From positions 1 through 44,967 of the forward strand of contig NZ_JANUGP010000045.1 of NCBI RefSeq assembly GCF_024753135.1: a stretch of DNA of 44,967 bases, in the 5' to 3' direction. Of this stretch, positions 1 to 7,736 are shown piece by piece. The translations under genes and the position numbers were made by a program. The number at the start of each line of letters is the position of its first letter. The first letter of the stretch is position 1. The notes under the pieces are model-generated. The model did not search any database. It saw only the letters and a list, made by a program, of their open reading frames with translations, and had not been told where the DNA came from. Source of the stretch: Streptomyces pyxinicus. GTDB taxonomy: Bacteria; Actinomycetota; Actinomycetes; Streptomycetales; Streptomycetaceae.

Positions 1-60
1 CCGAAGGGGCGCGGGGAACTGCGCGAGCAACCACCACGCACCCGCGGCCGCCAACGCACA
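1..60. repeat. Candidate dispersed Streptomyces intergenic repeat
   Basis: The left edge carries a short GC-rich element beginning around position 5 (GGGGCGCGGGGAACTGCGCG). From memory, near-identical strings recur between genes in many Streptomyces genomes. It contains a small inverted repeat (GCGCGGGGAACTGCGC, arms GCGC) and lies downstream of gnd. Only one copy is visible here, so the repeat status is inferred from recall and not shown by this window. Confidence 0.4.
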
Positions 61-94
61 GAACCCCCCGCCCCTCAGGCGCCCCAGAACACCC

Positions 95-1534
95 CTACGC
101 GGAAACCTCCGACCGATCCCCACCCCACAGCGTGTGGAACGCCCCGTCCCGGTCCACCCGCCGATACGTATGCGCCCCGAAGAAGTCCCGCTGCCCCTGC
201 GTAAGCGCCGCAGGCAACCGCTCCGCACGCAGCGCGTCGTAGTACGCCAGCGCCGCCGCGAACCCCGGCGTCGGCACACCCTGACGCGTCGCCGCGACCA
301 GCACCTCGCGCCAGTCGTCCTGCGCCGCCTCGATCTCCCGCGCGAACGTGTCGTCCGACAGCAGACTCGGCAGATCGGCGCGGGCGTCGTACGCGGCGCG
401 GATGCGGTCGAGGAACGCGGCCCGGATGATGCAGCCGCCGCGCCAGATCGCCGAGACGGCGCCGAGGTCGATGTCCCAGTCGTACTCCTCGCTGCCCGCC
501 GCGATCTCGTGGAAGCCCTGCGTGTACGACACGATCTTGGACGCGTACAGCGCCTGCTCGACCCGGTCGGCGAAGGCCGCCGCCTCCGACTCGCTCAGCC
601 GGGCGGGCGTCGGCCCGGCCAGGTGCCGGGAGGCCTCCCGCAGGGCCGCGTGGCCGGACAGGGAGCGGGCGAAGACCGCCTCCGCGATGCCGGAGACCGG
701 GACGCCGAGGTCGAGCGCGATCTGGACCGTCCAGCGGCCGGTGCCCTTCTGCTCGGCCTGGTCCACCACCACGTCCACGAACGGCTTGCCGGTCGCCTCG
801 TCCACGTGGGACAGCACCTCGGCGGTGATCTCGATCAGGTAGGAGTCCAGCCGGCCGGTGTTCCAGGTGCGGAAGATCTCCGCGATCTGCGCGGGGGAGT
901 AGCCCGCCACGTCCCGCAGCAACTGGTACGCCTCGCCGATCAGCTGCATGTCGGCGTACTCGATGCCGTTGTGGACCATCTTCACGAAGTGCCCGGCGCC
1001 GTCGGGACCGACGTGCGTCACGCACGGCGCGCCGTCCTTCGCCTTCGCGGAGATCTTCTCCAGCATCGGGCCGAGCGAGCCGTACGACTCCTTCGAGCCG
1101 CCCGGCATGATGCTCGGCCCGTGCAGCGCGCCCTCCTCGCCGCCGGAAATGCCCGTGCCGACGAAGTGGATGCCGCGCTCGCGCAGCTCCCGCTCCCGGC
1201 GCCGGGTGTCCGCGAAGTGCGCGTTGCCGCCGTCGATGATCATGTCACCGGGTTCGAGGAGCGGCGCGAACTCCTCGATCACCGCGTCCGTGGGGTCGCC
1301 CGCCTTAACCATGATCACCAGTCGGCGGGGTCGCTCCAGCGCCGCGACGAACTCCTCGGCGGTCTCGGCCGCGATGAAGTCGCCCTCCTGCCCGAACTCC
1401 TCCACCAGCGCCTTCGTCCGCGAGACCGTCCGGTTGTGCACCGCGACCGTGTAGCCGTTGCGGGCGAAGTTCCGGGCGAGATTGCGGCCCATGACCGCCA
1501 GTCCCGTGACGCCGATCTGCGCTGAAGTGCTCAT
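95..1534 (-). CDS. gnd: 6-phosphogluconate dehydrogenase, decarboxylating
   Basis: Cytosolic enzyme of the oxidative pentose phosphate pathway that converts 6-phosphogluconate to ribulose 5-phosphate and CO2 while reducing NADP+. The 479 residues match the long (about 470-480 aa) form of the family. The N-terminus has a Rossmann dinucleotide motif (GVTGLAVMGRNLARN, from about residue 8), followed by the conserved IDGGNAHF and GTGISGGEEGA segments and the HNGIEYADMQ active-site region (Lys and His-Asn of the family). The ATG start follows an upstream AAGGGAGCAG ribosome site on the minus strand. It is divergent from the wall hydrolase at 1823, with about 290 bp between the starts. Nothing appears truncated. 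Streptomyces often carry more than one gnd, so this may not be the only copy. Confidence 0.95.
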   Translation of the reverse strand: MSTSAQIGVTGLAVMGRNLARNFARNGYTVAVHNRTVSRTKALVEEFGQEGDFIAAETAEEFVAALERPRRLVIMVKAGDPTDAVIEEFAPLLEPGDMIIDGGNAHFADTRRRERELRERGIHFVGTGISGGEEGALHGPSIMPGGSKESYGSLGPMLEKISAKAKDGAPCVTHVGPDGAGHFVKMVHNGIEYADMQLIGEAYQLLRDVAGYSPAQIAEIFRTWNTGRLDSYLIEITAEVLSHVDEATGKPFVDVVVDQAEQKGTGRWTVQIALDLGVPVSGIAEAVFARSLSGHAALREASRHLAGPTPARLSESEAAAFADRVEQALYASKIVSYTQGFHEIAAGSEEYDWDIDLGAVSAIWRGGCIIRAAFLDRIRAAYDARADLPSLLSDDTFAREIEAAQDDWREVLVAATRQGVPTPGFAAALAYYDALRAERLPAALTQGQRDFFGAHTYRRVDRDGAFHTLWGGDRSEVSA

Positions 1535-1757
1535 ACCGCCTGCTCCCTTTGCTGCCTCGTGACTACGGCTGTGTCAGTACGTGTCCTCGCCCATCCTGAC
1601 GTGCCGCTTCGGCGAACGCACATCCGACCCGCCACGCTTGATTACGCGGCGACCGGGCCCCGGACCTCAGCGGACGGCGGCCGTTTCCATCGAAGAGCCG
1701 TTTCCTCGAAGAGCCGTTCCCGGCCACCCGGACACCGCGCACGGCCGAATTCCTGTC

Positions 1758-1787
1758 TTGTCATGGCCTGTTCGCCGCGCTTACTTT
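1758..1787 (+). promoter_or_regulatory. Candidate SigA-type promoter of the Rpf/M23 gene
   Basis: TTGTCA at 1758-1763 and TACTTT at 1782-1787 are separated by 18 bp, which fits a housekeeping -35/-10 pair. The predicted transcript would start near 1794, about 29 nt before the ATG at 1823. The rest of the 288-bp gnd/Rpf intergenic region shows no recognisable riboswitch; in particular I see no ydaO-type c-di-AMP element. Confidence 0.45.
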
Positions 1788-1822
1788 TGCCCCTCCTGAC
1801 GCATGCCGAGGGGAATCCGGAC

Positions 1823-3031
1823 ATGGCCGTACGCGGTCGGCACCGCCGGTACCAGCCGAACAGGATCAATCGCGCCTCACTCACCGTCACGGCGGGAGGC
1901 GCCGGGCTCGCCATTCCGCTGGTCGCCGCCGGCACGGCCACCGCCGCCGACGCCGCCACCTGGAACAAGGTCGCCGCCTGCGAGTCCAGCGGCGACTGGG
2001 ACGTCAACACCGGCAACGGCTATTACGGCGGACTCCAGTTCACCCAGTCCACCTGGGCGGCGTACGGCGGCACGCACTACGCGCCGCGCGCCGACCTGGC
2101 CACCCGGGCCCAGCAGATCGCCGTCGCCGAGAAGGTGCTCGACGGTCAGGGGCCCGGCGCCTGGCCGGTGTGCTCGGTCCGGGCCGGACTGACCCGGGGC
2201 GGCCCCGCGCCGGCCGTGCACCCGGACGGCGCCGCGCGTCCCGCCCGGACCGCGAAGCCGGCCCCGGCGCAGGACGTACGGCCGCAGACCACTCCGCAGT
2301 CCCGGGCCGGCCGGACCGAGATGTACACCGTGGTGCACGGCGACACCCTCTCCGGCATCGCCGGCGACCGGCAGGTGCGCGGCGGCTGGCGGCAGTTGTA
2401 CGCGGCCAACCGCACGACGATCGGCGCCGACCCCGACCTGATCCTGCCGGGCCAGCGGCTCAGCCTGCGCGGCGGCGGCACAGTGCTGGACACCCGCACC
2501 GGGACCACATCGCCGAAGAAACAGAAGAAGCCTGCCGAGCACCGGACCCGACCGGAGAAGAAGTCCCAGCCGGAGAAGAAGTCCCAGCCGGAGAAGAAGA
2601 ACTCCACCCCGCACTCGACCCCCGGACGCTCGCTCGTCGCGCCCGTGGACGCGGCCATCGGCACCGGCTACCGGCAGGCGGGCTCGCACTGGTCGAAGGG
2701 CTACCACACGGGCGTCGACTTCCTCGTCCCGACCGGCACCTCCGTGCACGCGGCGGAGACCGGTCAGGTCGTGTCCGCGGGTTGGGGCGGCTCGTACGGC
2801 TACCAGGTGGTGCTGCGGCACGCCGACGGCCGCTACACGCAGTACGCGCACCTCTCGGCCATCTCCGTGCGCGCCGGCCAGCACGTCACCGCGGGCCGGC
2901 GCGTCGGCCGCTCCGGCGCCACCGGCAACGTCACGGGTCCGCACCTGCACTTCGAGGTGCGCACCGGCCCCGGCTTCGGCACGGACATCGACCCGCTGGC
3001 CTACCTGCGGGCGGGCGGCGTCAGGATCTGA
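1823..3031 (+). CDS. rpfD: Secreted Rpf-like transglycosylase with LysM and M23 peptidase domains
   Basis: Secreted peptidoglycan hydrolase of 402 aa. Residues 1-42 form a signal peptide ending near ATAADA. Residues 45-118 are a transglycosylase-like (Rpf) domain with the catalytic Glu54 in ACESSGDW and paired Cys53/Cys117. A LysM wall-binding domain lies at about 167-216 (YTVVHGDTLSGIA). A Lys/Pro-rich linker follows, and then an M23 metallopeptidase at about 290-396 with zinc motifs HTGVD (His295, Asp299) and HLH (His374, His376). It therefore combines glycan- and peptide-cleaving modules. This matches, from memory, the S. coelicolor RpfD architecture linked to spore germination, so the symbol is tentative. 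The ATG at 1823 is preferred because GAGGGG lies 10 nt upstream and the signal peptide starts there. The 3' end overlaps the convergent DMT gene by 11 nt. Confidence 0.88.
   Translation: MAVRGRHRRYQPNRINRASLTVTAGGAGLAIPLVAAGTATAADAATWNKVAACESSGDWDVNTGNGYYGGLQFTQSTWAAYGGTHYAPRADLATRAQQIAVAEKVLDGQGPGAWPVCSVRAGLTRGGPAPAVHPDGAARPARTAKPAPAQDVRPQTTPQSRAGRTEMYTVVHGDTLSGIAGDRQVRGGWRQLYAANRTTIGADPDLILPGQRLSLRGGGTVLDTRTGTTSPKKQKKPAEHRTRPEKKSQPEKKSQPEKKNSTPHSTPGRSLVAPVDAAIGTGYRQAGSHWSKGYHTGVDFLVPTGTSVHAAETGQVVSAGWGGSYGYQVVLRHADGRYTQYAHLSAISVRAGQHVTAGRRVGRSGATGNVTGPHLHFEVRTGPGFGTDIDPLAYLRAGGVRI
2552..2599 (+). repeat. 18-bp tandem repeat in the M23 linker
   Basis: The unit CCGGAGAAGAAGTCCCAG occurs twice in full and once partially (12 nt) and encodes PEKKSQ repeats (about residues 244-259). 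It lengthens the basic linker between LysM and the M23 domain. Its copy number could vary between strains. Confidence 0.85.
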
Positions 3032-4100
3032 CCCGGTCCCGGTGCCGGTCCAGCACCGGCACCGGGACCGGCACCGGGAAGTAGATGCACGGGGGCAGCG
3101 TGTCGTACGGCACCGGGAACACCTGTCCCATGGGCTCCTCCGCACCGTCCCCGCCCGCCGGTCCGGCCGAGGCACGCTGCCGTGGCAGGGCGGGCAGCAC
3201 GTCCGGTACGGCGTCCGGCCCGGGGTCGGCGGGTGGGGCGGCGGCAGCCTCCGGCGCCGCGGGGCTCGCCGGGTCCTCCAGCCGTTCCGTCGTCAGCATG
3301 ATGAGGCCGCCCGCCGTCAGCACGCCGCAGGCCAGGGCCAGAACGGTGCCCGTGCTGCCGTGACGGAACGTCTCGCCGAACATGAGGATGCCGACCGCGG
3401 CGGCCAGCATCGGGTTGACCACGGTGAGCGTGGCCAGCGGGGCGGCCAGGCCACCGCCCCGGTAGGACGCCTGGGACAGCGCCACGCCGGCACCCGCGAA
3501 CGCGGCGATCACCGCGAGGGACGGCACCTCGCCGAGACCGACGCCATGGCTCCAGTCGACGGCGACGGTCTTGGTGAACACCGACGACATGCCGAACGCT
3601 ATGCCCGAGCCGGTGGCCAGCAGCACACTGCGCACCGCCGGGTGCCGGTGCGCGGCCAGCCCCGCGCACACCAGCGCCACGATCGCGCCGCCGGTGCCGA
3701 GGGCGACCAGCACGCGCTGGGCGGTGTCCAGCGCGTGCGTGTCGGAGGCGCCGACCAGGGACAGCAGCCCGGCCAGGCCGGCCGTGGCCATGAGCGCGCC
3801 GCGCCAGGCGGTGGCGCCGGCCCTGCGGCCGACGAACAGCGCCGCCATGGGCAGCGCGAAGACGATGGTGAGCGCGCCGAGCGGCTGTACGAGGCTGAGC
3901 GGGCCGTAGGCGAGCGCGACGACGTGCAGCACGCCGCCGAGGCCGTTCAGCACGAGCGCGCCCCACCAGCCCGGCCGGCGCAGCGGCAGGTACGCGCTGC
4001 CGGGCGAGGCCAGCGCGACCTGCTCCTGCACGATCGCCCCGGCCGCGTAGGCGACCGCGGAGACGAACGACAGCAGCACGGACACCGCGAGGGCGCTCAT
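3021..4100 (-). CDS. DMT-superfamily (NIPA/EamA-like) membrane protein
   Basis: Integral membrane protein of 359 aa with about nine to ten hydrophobic helices over residues 1-285, in two EamA-like halves. The segment AYGPLSLVQPLGALTIVF is typical of the NIPA-like branch of the drug/metabolite transporter superfamily; the substrate is unknown. The ATG at 4100 follows GAAGGAG on the minus strand. An unusual tail of about 75 residues is Pro/Ala rich and ends in alternating Pro-Val (FPVPVPVPVL). That tail is encoded by the strong hairpin at 3033-3071, and the stop lies 11 nt inside the convergent M23 gene. The tail may be coding drift through a terminator and not a functional domain. Confidence 0.85.
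   Translation of the reverse strand: MSALAVSVLLSFVSAVAYAAGAIVQEQVALASPGSAYLPLRRPGWWGALVLNGLGGVLHVVALAYGPLSLVQPLGALTIVFALPMAALFVGRRAGATAWRGALMATAGLAGLLSLVGASDTHALDTAQRVLVALGTGGAIVALVCAGLAAHRHPAVRSVLLATGSGIAFGMSSVFTKTVAVDWSHGVGLGEVPSLAVIAAFAGAGVALSQASYRGGGLAAPLATLTVVNPMLAAAVGILMFGETFRHGSTGTVLALACGVLTAGGLIMLTTERLEDPASPAAPEAAAAPPADPGPDAVPDVLPALPRQRASAGPAGGDGAEEPMGQVFPVPYDTLPPCIYFPVPVPVPVLDRHRDRVRS
3033..3071. terminator. 17-bp perfect hairpin between convergent genes
   Basis: The arm CCGGTCCCGGTGCCGGT (3033-3049) is perfectly complementary to 3055-3071, with a CCAGC loop. It begins directly after the stop of the M23 gene (3031) and lies inside the last codons of the opposing DMT gene. It is most likely a bidirectional terminator. 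No U tract follows, as is common in Streptomyces. Confidence 0.8.
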
Positions 4101-4352
4101 CGGCGTCTCCTTCGCGTGGGGCGGGGGCCCTGACCCCCCGGCAGACGGGGGCCCGGAGCCCGGCGCGGCGGACAGTCGGCTTCCATGACCAACACTCTGC
4201 CCGCTCCCGGGCTTCCCGTCGTCGTACCTGAGCACGCAATCCGTCCTACTCCAGAGGGAGTACGGGGGTCACGTGATCCTCCCCCGGAGGGGTGGCGCGG
4301 ACCCCGGGCCCGGCTCCCGGGTCGGGGTCGCGCCCTGGTAGTACTGCCTGCC

Positions 4353-5126
4353 GTGGACCCGAACCCCGAGCCCGACCCCGGCCTCGCCCCCGACCTGGTG
4401 GCCCTGCGCTCCCTGGGCGGCTTCTTCGTCCTGCACACCCTCGCGGACCCGCGGCCGACGGTCGGCGAAGACCCCGCACAACTGCCCACCCTCGCCGAGG
4501 CCTACGCGACGTACGCCGACGACACCCCGCTGACCTGGCGCGTCACCACCGTCGCGGAACGGCTGCGGACCCGCGAGGCACGCGTCGCCGCCTCCATCGC
4601 CCACCAGGGCCTGGCCGCCCGCCTGTGGTCGATCGCCCTCGGCTGCGCCGTGCTGTACGGACGGACCCCCGACCTCGATCCCCCTCTGCTGCGCTGGGAC
4701 CCCTGCGGGTCCGCCCCCTACGACCTGTGGCTGACCCGCGTGTCCCCCCTGCCCGGAGACGCGGCCACCGTCGCCGACACCGTGCTGCGCCGCCACCTGG
4801 CACCCCTGGAGGCCGCGCTGCGCACCCGCTACGGCGTCGCCGCGGGTCTGCTGCGCGGCAACTCCGGCTCCGCGCTCGCCGCCGCGGCCCGCGAACTGGA
4901 CCGCCGGGCCCGGGAAGACGGCCGTACCGACCTGGCGGACCGGGCCCGCGCGCTCACCGGCACCCTCTTCGCCCACCCCCTGCTGCGCGGCACCGGCACC
5001 CGCACCGGGACGGCCTTCCGCCGCCACAGCTGCTGCCTGTACTACCGGGTGCCCGGCGGCGGGGTCTGCGGAGACTGCTGCTTCACCAGTCCGCCGCGCT
5101 CTTCCCCCCGGGCCGCATCCGGGTGA
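4353..5126 (+). CDS. FhuF-like (2Fe-2S)-binding protein
   Basis: Cytoplasmic 257-aa protein ending in the FhuF C-terminal cluster motif: CCLYYR, ten residues between the second and third Cys, then CGDC (CC-x10-C-x2-C). These four cysteines hold a 2Fe-2S cluster in ferric-siderophore reductases, so a role in iron release from imported siderophores is likely. No siderophore transporter or biosynthesis gene is adjacent. The frame is open back to an ATG at 4185, but the extra 56 residues look non-coding and neither start has a good ribosome site. GTG 4353 sits 8 nt after a TAGTAC box (4339-4344), so leaderless expression is possible. The start is uncertain. Confidence 0.75.
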   Translation: MDPNPEPDPGLAPDLVALRSLGGFFVLHTLADPRPTVGEDPAQLPTLAEAYATYADDTPLTWRVTTVAERLRTREARVAASIAHQGLAARLWSIALGCAVLYGRTPDLDPPLLRWDPCGSAPYDLWLTRVSPLPGDAATVADTVLRRHLAPLEAALRTRYGVAAGLLRGNSGSALAAAARELDRRAREDGRTDLADRARALTGTLFAHPLLRGTGTRTGTAFRRHSCCLYYRVPGGGVCGDCCFTSPPRSSPRAASG

Positions 5127-5166
5127 CCATGAGGGGAACCTGCCACCGAGACCAGGGGGTTGACGG

Positions 5167-6336
5167 GTGCGAGTGGGACTGCTGAGCCGGGAGTACCCCC
5201 CGGACGTGTACGGGGGCGCCGGGGTCCATGTGGAGTTCCTGGCCCGGGAGCTGGCCTCCCTGGTGGACCTGGAGGTGCACTGCTGGGGCGAGGGCCGCGG
5301 CACCGGTGTCGTACGCCACCGCCCGTGGCCGGCGCTGGACGGCGCCAACGACGCGCTGCGCACCTTCTCCGTGGACCTGTCCATGGCCGCCGCCCTGGAG
5401 GACCGCGAACTCGTCCACTCCCACACCTGGTACGCCAACCTCGCCGGCCATCTCGCCAAGCTGCTGCACGGGGTGCCGCACGTGGTCACCGCGCACTCGC
5501 TGGAGCCGCTGCGCCCCTGGAAGGCCGAGCAGCTCGGCGGCGGGTACGCCCTGTCCGGCTGGGCCGAACGCACCGCCTACGAGGCGGCGGACGCCGTGAT
5601 CGCCGTCTCCGGGGCCATGCGCGAGGACATCCTCGCCTGCTACCCGGCCCTCGACCCGGCCCGGGTGCACGTCGTCCACAACGGCATCGACACCCGCCTG
5701 TACCGACCCCGGCCCGGCACCGACGCCCTCACCCGGCACGGCATCGACCCCGACCGCCCCTACGTGCTCTTCGTCGGCCGCATCACCCGGCAGAAGGGCG
5801 TCCCCCATCTGCTGCGCGCCGTACGGCGGATCGACCCCGCCGCCCAGGTGGTGCTGTGCGCGGGCGCCCCCGACACCCCGGAGATCGACCGGGAGTTCCG
5901 CGAGCTGTACGAGGAGCTGAGCCGGGTCCGCGAGGGCGTGTGCTGGATCCCGCAGATGCTGCCGCGCCCCGAGGTCATCCAACTCCTCACCCGGGCGGCC
6001 GTGTTCGTCTGCCCCTCGGTGTACGAGCCGCTCGGGATCGTCAACCTGGAGGCGATGGCCTGCGGCACTCCGGTCGTCGCGTCCCGGGTCGGGGGAATCC
6101 CCGAGGTCGTGGCCGACGGCCGTACCGGTCTCCTGGTGGACGTCGGGGACGCGGCGCGGGACCCCGAGGCCTTCGAGGCGGGGCTCGCGCGGGCGCTGGA
6201 CACCGTCCTCGGCGATCCGGAGGCCGCCCGGCGGATGGGGGAGGCCGGCCGGGAGCGCGCGGTGGGCGAGTTCGGCTGGGACGCGGTGGCCCGGCGCACG
6301 GCCGCGCTGTACGAGGAGATCCTCAAGCAGGCTTAG
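5167..6336 (+). CDS. glgA: GT4 glycogen synthase / maltose-1-phosphate synthase
   Basis: 389-aa GT-B glycosyltransferase of family 4. The N-terminus MRVGLLSREYPPDVYGGAGV carries the donor/acceptor loop of the actinobacterial GlgA group. The C-terminal half has FVGRITRQKGV and the EPLGIVNLEAMACGTPVVAS segment with the GT4 E-x7-E pair. It transfers glucose from ADP-glucose. In mycobacteria this clade (GlgM) makes maltose 1-phosphate for the GlgE pathway, so the exact acceptor is open. It is a GTG start, and glgC follows on the same strand after 53 bp, supporting a joint storage-glucan role. No glgE or branching enzyme is in the window. Confidence 0.88.
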   Translation: MRVGLLSREYPPDVYGGAGVHVEFLARELASLVDLEVHCWGEGRGTGVVRHRPWPALDGANDALRTFSVDLSMAAALEDRELVHSHTWYANLAGHLAKLLHGVPHVVTAHSLEPLRPWKAEQLGGGYALSGWAERTAYEAADAVIAVSGAMREDILACYPALDPARVHVVHNGIDTRLYRPRPGTDALTRHGIDPDRPYVLFVGRITRQKGVPHLLRAVRRIDPAAQVVLCAGAPDTPEIDREFRELYEELSRVREGVCWIPQMLPRPEVIQLLTRAAVFVCPSVYEPLGIVNLEAMACGTPVVASRVGGIPEVVADGRTGLLVDVGDAARDPEAFEAGLARALDTVLGDPEAARRMGEAGRERAVGEFGWDAVARRTAALYEEILKQA

Positions 6337-6339
6337 TCC

Positions 6340-6353
6340 GCCCCGCTCGGGGC
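6340..6353 (+). terminator. Short GC hairpin between glgA and glgC
   Basis: GCCCC and GGGGC arms with a GCTC loop begin 4 nt after the glgA stop. It is a weak 5-bp stem that could attenuate read-through into glgC or be chance in GC-rich DNA. Confidence 0.3.
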
Positions 6354-6389
6354 ATCCATGGTTCATCCGGGGTGGTGAGGGGAGCGGCG

Positions 6390-7610
6390 ATGCGTCGTGG
6401 AGGGCCTTCGGTTCTGGGGATCGTGCTGGCCGGCGGGGAGGGCAAGCGGCTGATGCCGCTCACCACCGACCGCGCCAAGCCCGCGGTCACCTTCGGCGGC
6501 ACATACCGCCTGGTCGACTTCGTGCTGTCCAACCTCGTCAACGCCGACGTGTTGCGGATCTGTGTGCTGACCCAGTACAAGTCGCACTCGCTGGACCGGC
6601 ACATCACCACCACCTGGCGGATGTCCAGCCTGCTGGGCAACTACGTCACCCCGGTGCCCGCGCAGCAGCGGCTCGGCCCGCGCTGGTACCTGGGCAGCGC
6701 CGACGCCATCCTCCAGTCCCTGAACCTGATCTACGACGAACAGCCCGAGTACGTCGCGGTGTTCGGCGCCGACCACGTCTACCGCATGGACCCGCGGCAG
6801 ATGCTGGCGCAGCACATCGAGGGCGGCGCGGGGGTGACGGTGGCCGGGATCCGGGTGCCGCGCGCGGAGTCCTCCGCGTTCGGGGTGATCACGCCCGGCA
6901 CGGACGGCCGTACCGTGCAGCGCTTCCTGGAGAAGCCCGCCGATCCGCCGGGGCTGCCCGGCGACCCCGACTGCGTGTTCGCCTCGATGGGCAACTACGT
7001 CTTCACCACCAAGGCCCTGGTCGAGGCGCTGCAACGGGACGCCGAGGACAGCGAGTCCGTGCACGACATGGGCGGCTCCATCCTGCCCCAGCTGACCGCG
7101 CGCGGCGACGCGCAGCTGTACGACTTCAGTGACAACCACGTCCCGGGCGAGACCACCCGCGACCAGGGCTACTGGCGGGACGTCGGCACCCTGGACGCCT
7201 ACTACGAGGCGCACATGGACCTGATCGCCGAGCGCCCCGCGTTCAACCTCTACAACCGGCAGTGGCCCGTCTACACCCACTCCAACCAGCTCTCCCCGGC
7301 CCGGTTCAACGCGGGCGGCATGGCCAGCGAGTCCATCATCAGCGCCGGCTGCCTGATCCGCGGCCAGGTCACCCGGTCCGTGCTGTCCCCGGGGGTGCGC
7401 GTCGACCCGGGCGCGGTGGTGCAGGGCTCGGTGCTGCACGACAACGTGCGTGTCGGGCGGGGCGCGGTGGTGCGCGGGGCCGTGCTGGACAAGAACGTCG
7501 AGGTCCCGCCGGGCGCGACGATCGGCGTCAACCCCGAACGCGACGCCGAGCTGTACACGGTGTCGCAGAGCGGTGTCATCGCGCTGGGCAAGGGCCAGCG
7601 CGTGCCCTGA
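6390..7610 (+). CDS. glgC: Glucose-1-phosphate adenylyltransferase
   Basis: 406-aa enzyme that makes ADP-glucose from ATP and glucose 1-phosphate, the donor for the synthase encoded just upstream. The nucleotidyltransferase signature LAGGEGKRLMPLTTDRAKPA lies at residues 13-32. GADHVYRMD and the substrate segment FLEKP follow, and a left-handed beta-helix C-terminus spans about 290-400. The ATG at 6390 is placed by GAGGGGAG a few nt upstream; the frame is open further 5' but has no similarity there. Length is normal for bacterial GlgC (about 400-430 aa). Confidence 0.95.
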   Translation: MRRGGPSVLGIVLAGGEGKRLMPLTTDRAKPAVTFGGTYRLVDFVLSNLVNADVLRICVLTQYKSHSLDRHITTTWRMSSLLGNYVTPVPAQQRLGPRWYLGSADAILQSLNLIYDEQPEYVAVFGADHVYRMDPRQMLAQHIEGGAGVTVAGIRVPRAESSAFGVITPGTDGRTVQRFLEKPADPPGLPGDPDCVFASMGNYVFTTKALVEALQRDAEDSESVHDMGGSILPQLTARGDAQLYDFSDNHVPGETTRDQGYWRDVGTLDAYYEAHMDLIAERPAFNLYNRQWPVYTHSNQLSPARFNAGGMASESIISAGCLIRGQVTRSVLSPGVRVDPGAVVQGSVLHDNVRVGRGAVVRGAVLDKNVEVPPGATIGVNPERDAELYTVSQSGVIALGKGQRVP

Positions 7611-7736
7611 CCGACGGCCCGTCAGCCCTCCTCGATGCGCGACGCGTCCGGCACGCGCCGCCGGTAATGCCCGGATTCGACTCGTCCGCCCGCCACGATG
7701 CAGGCAACGATGTCGAACCTCGGGAGGTCAACCGAC

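Noticed and set aside
1535..1822. Possible ydaO-type c-di-AMP riboswitch ahead of the Rpf-like gene
   Set aside because: The conserved blocks of that riboswitch are not visible; only a promoter-like pair and a normal ribosome site were found.
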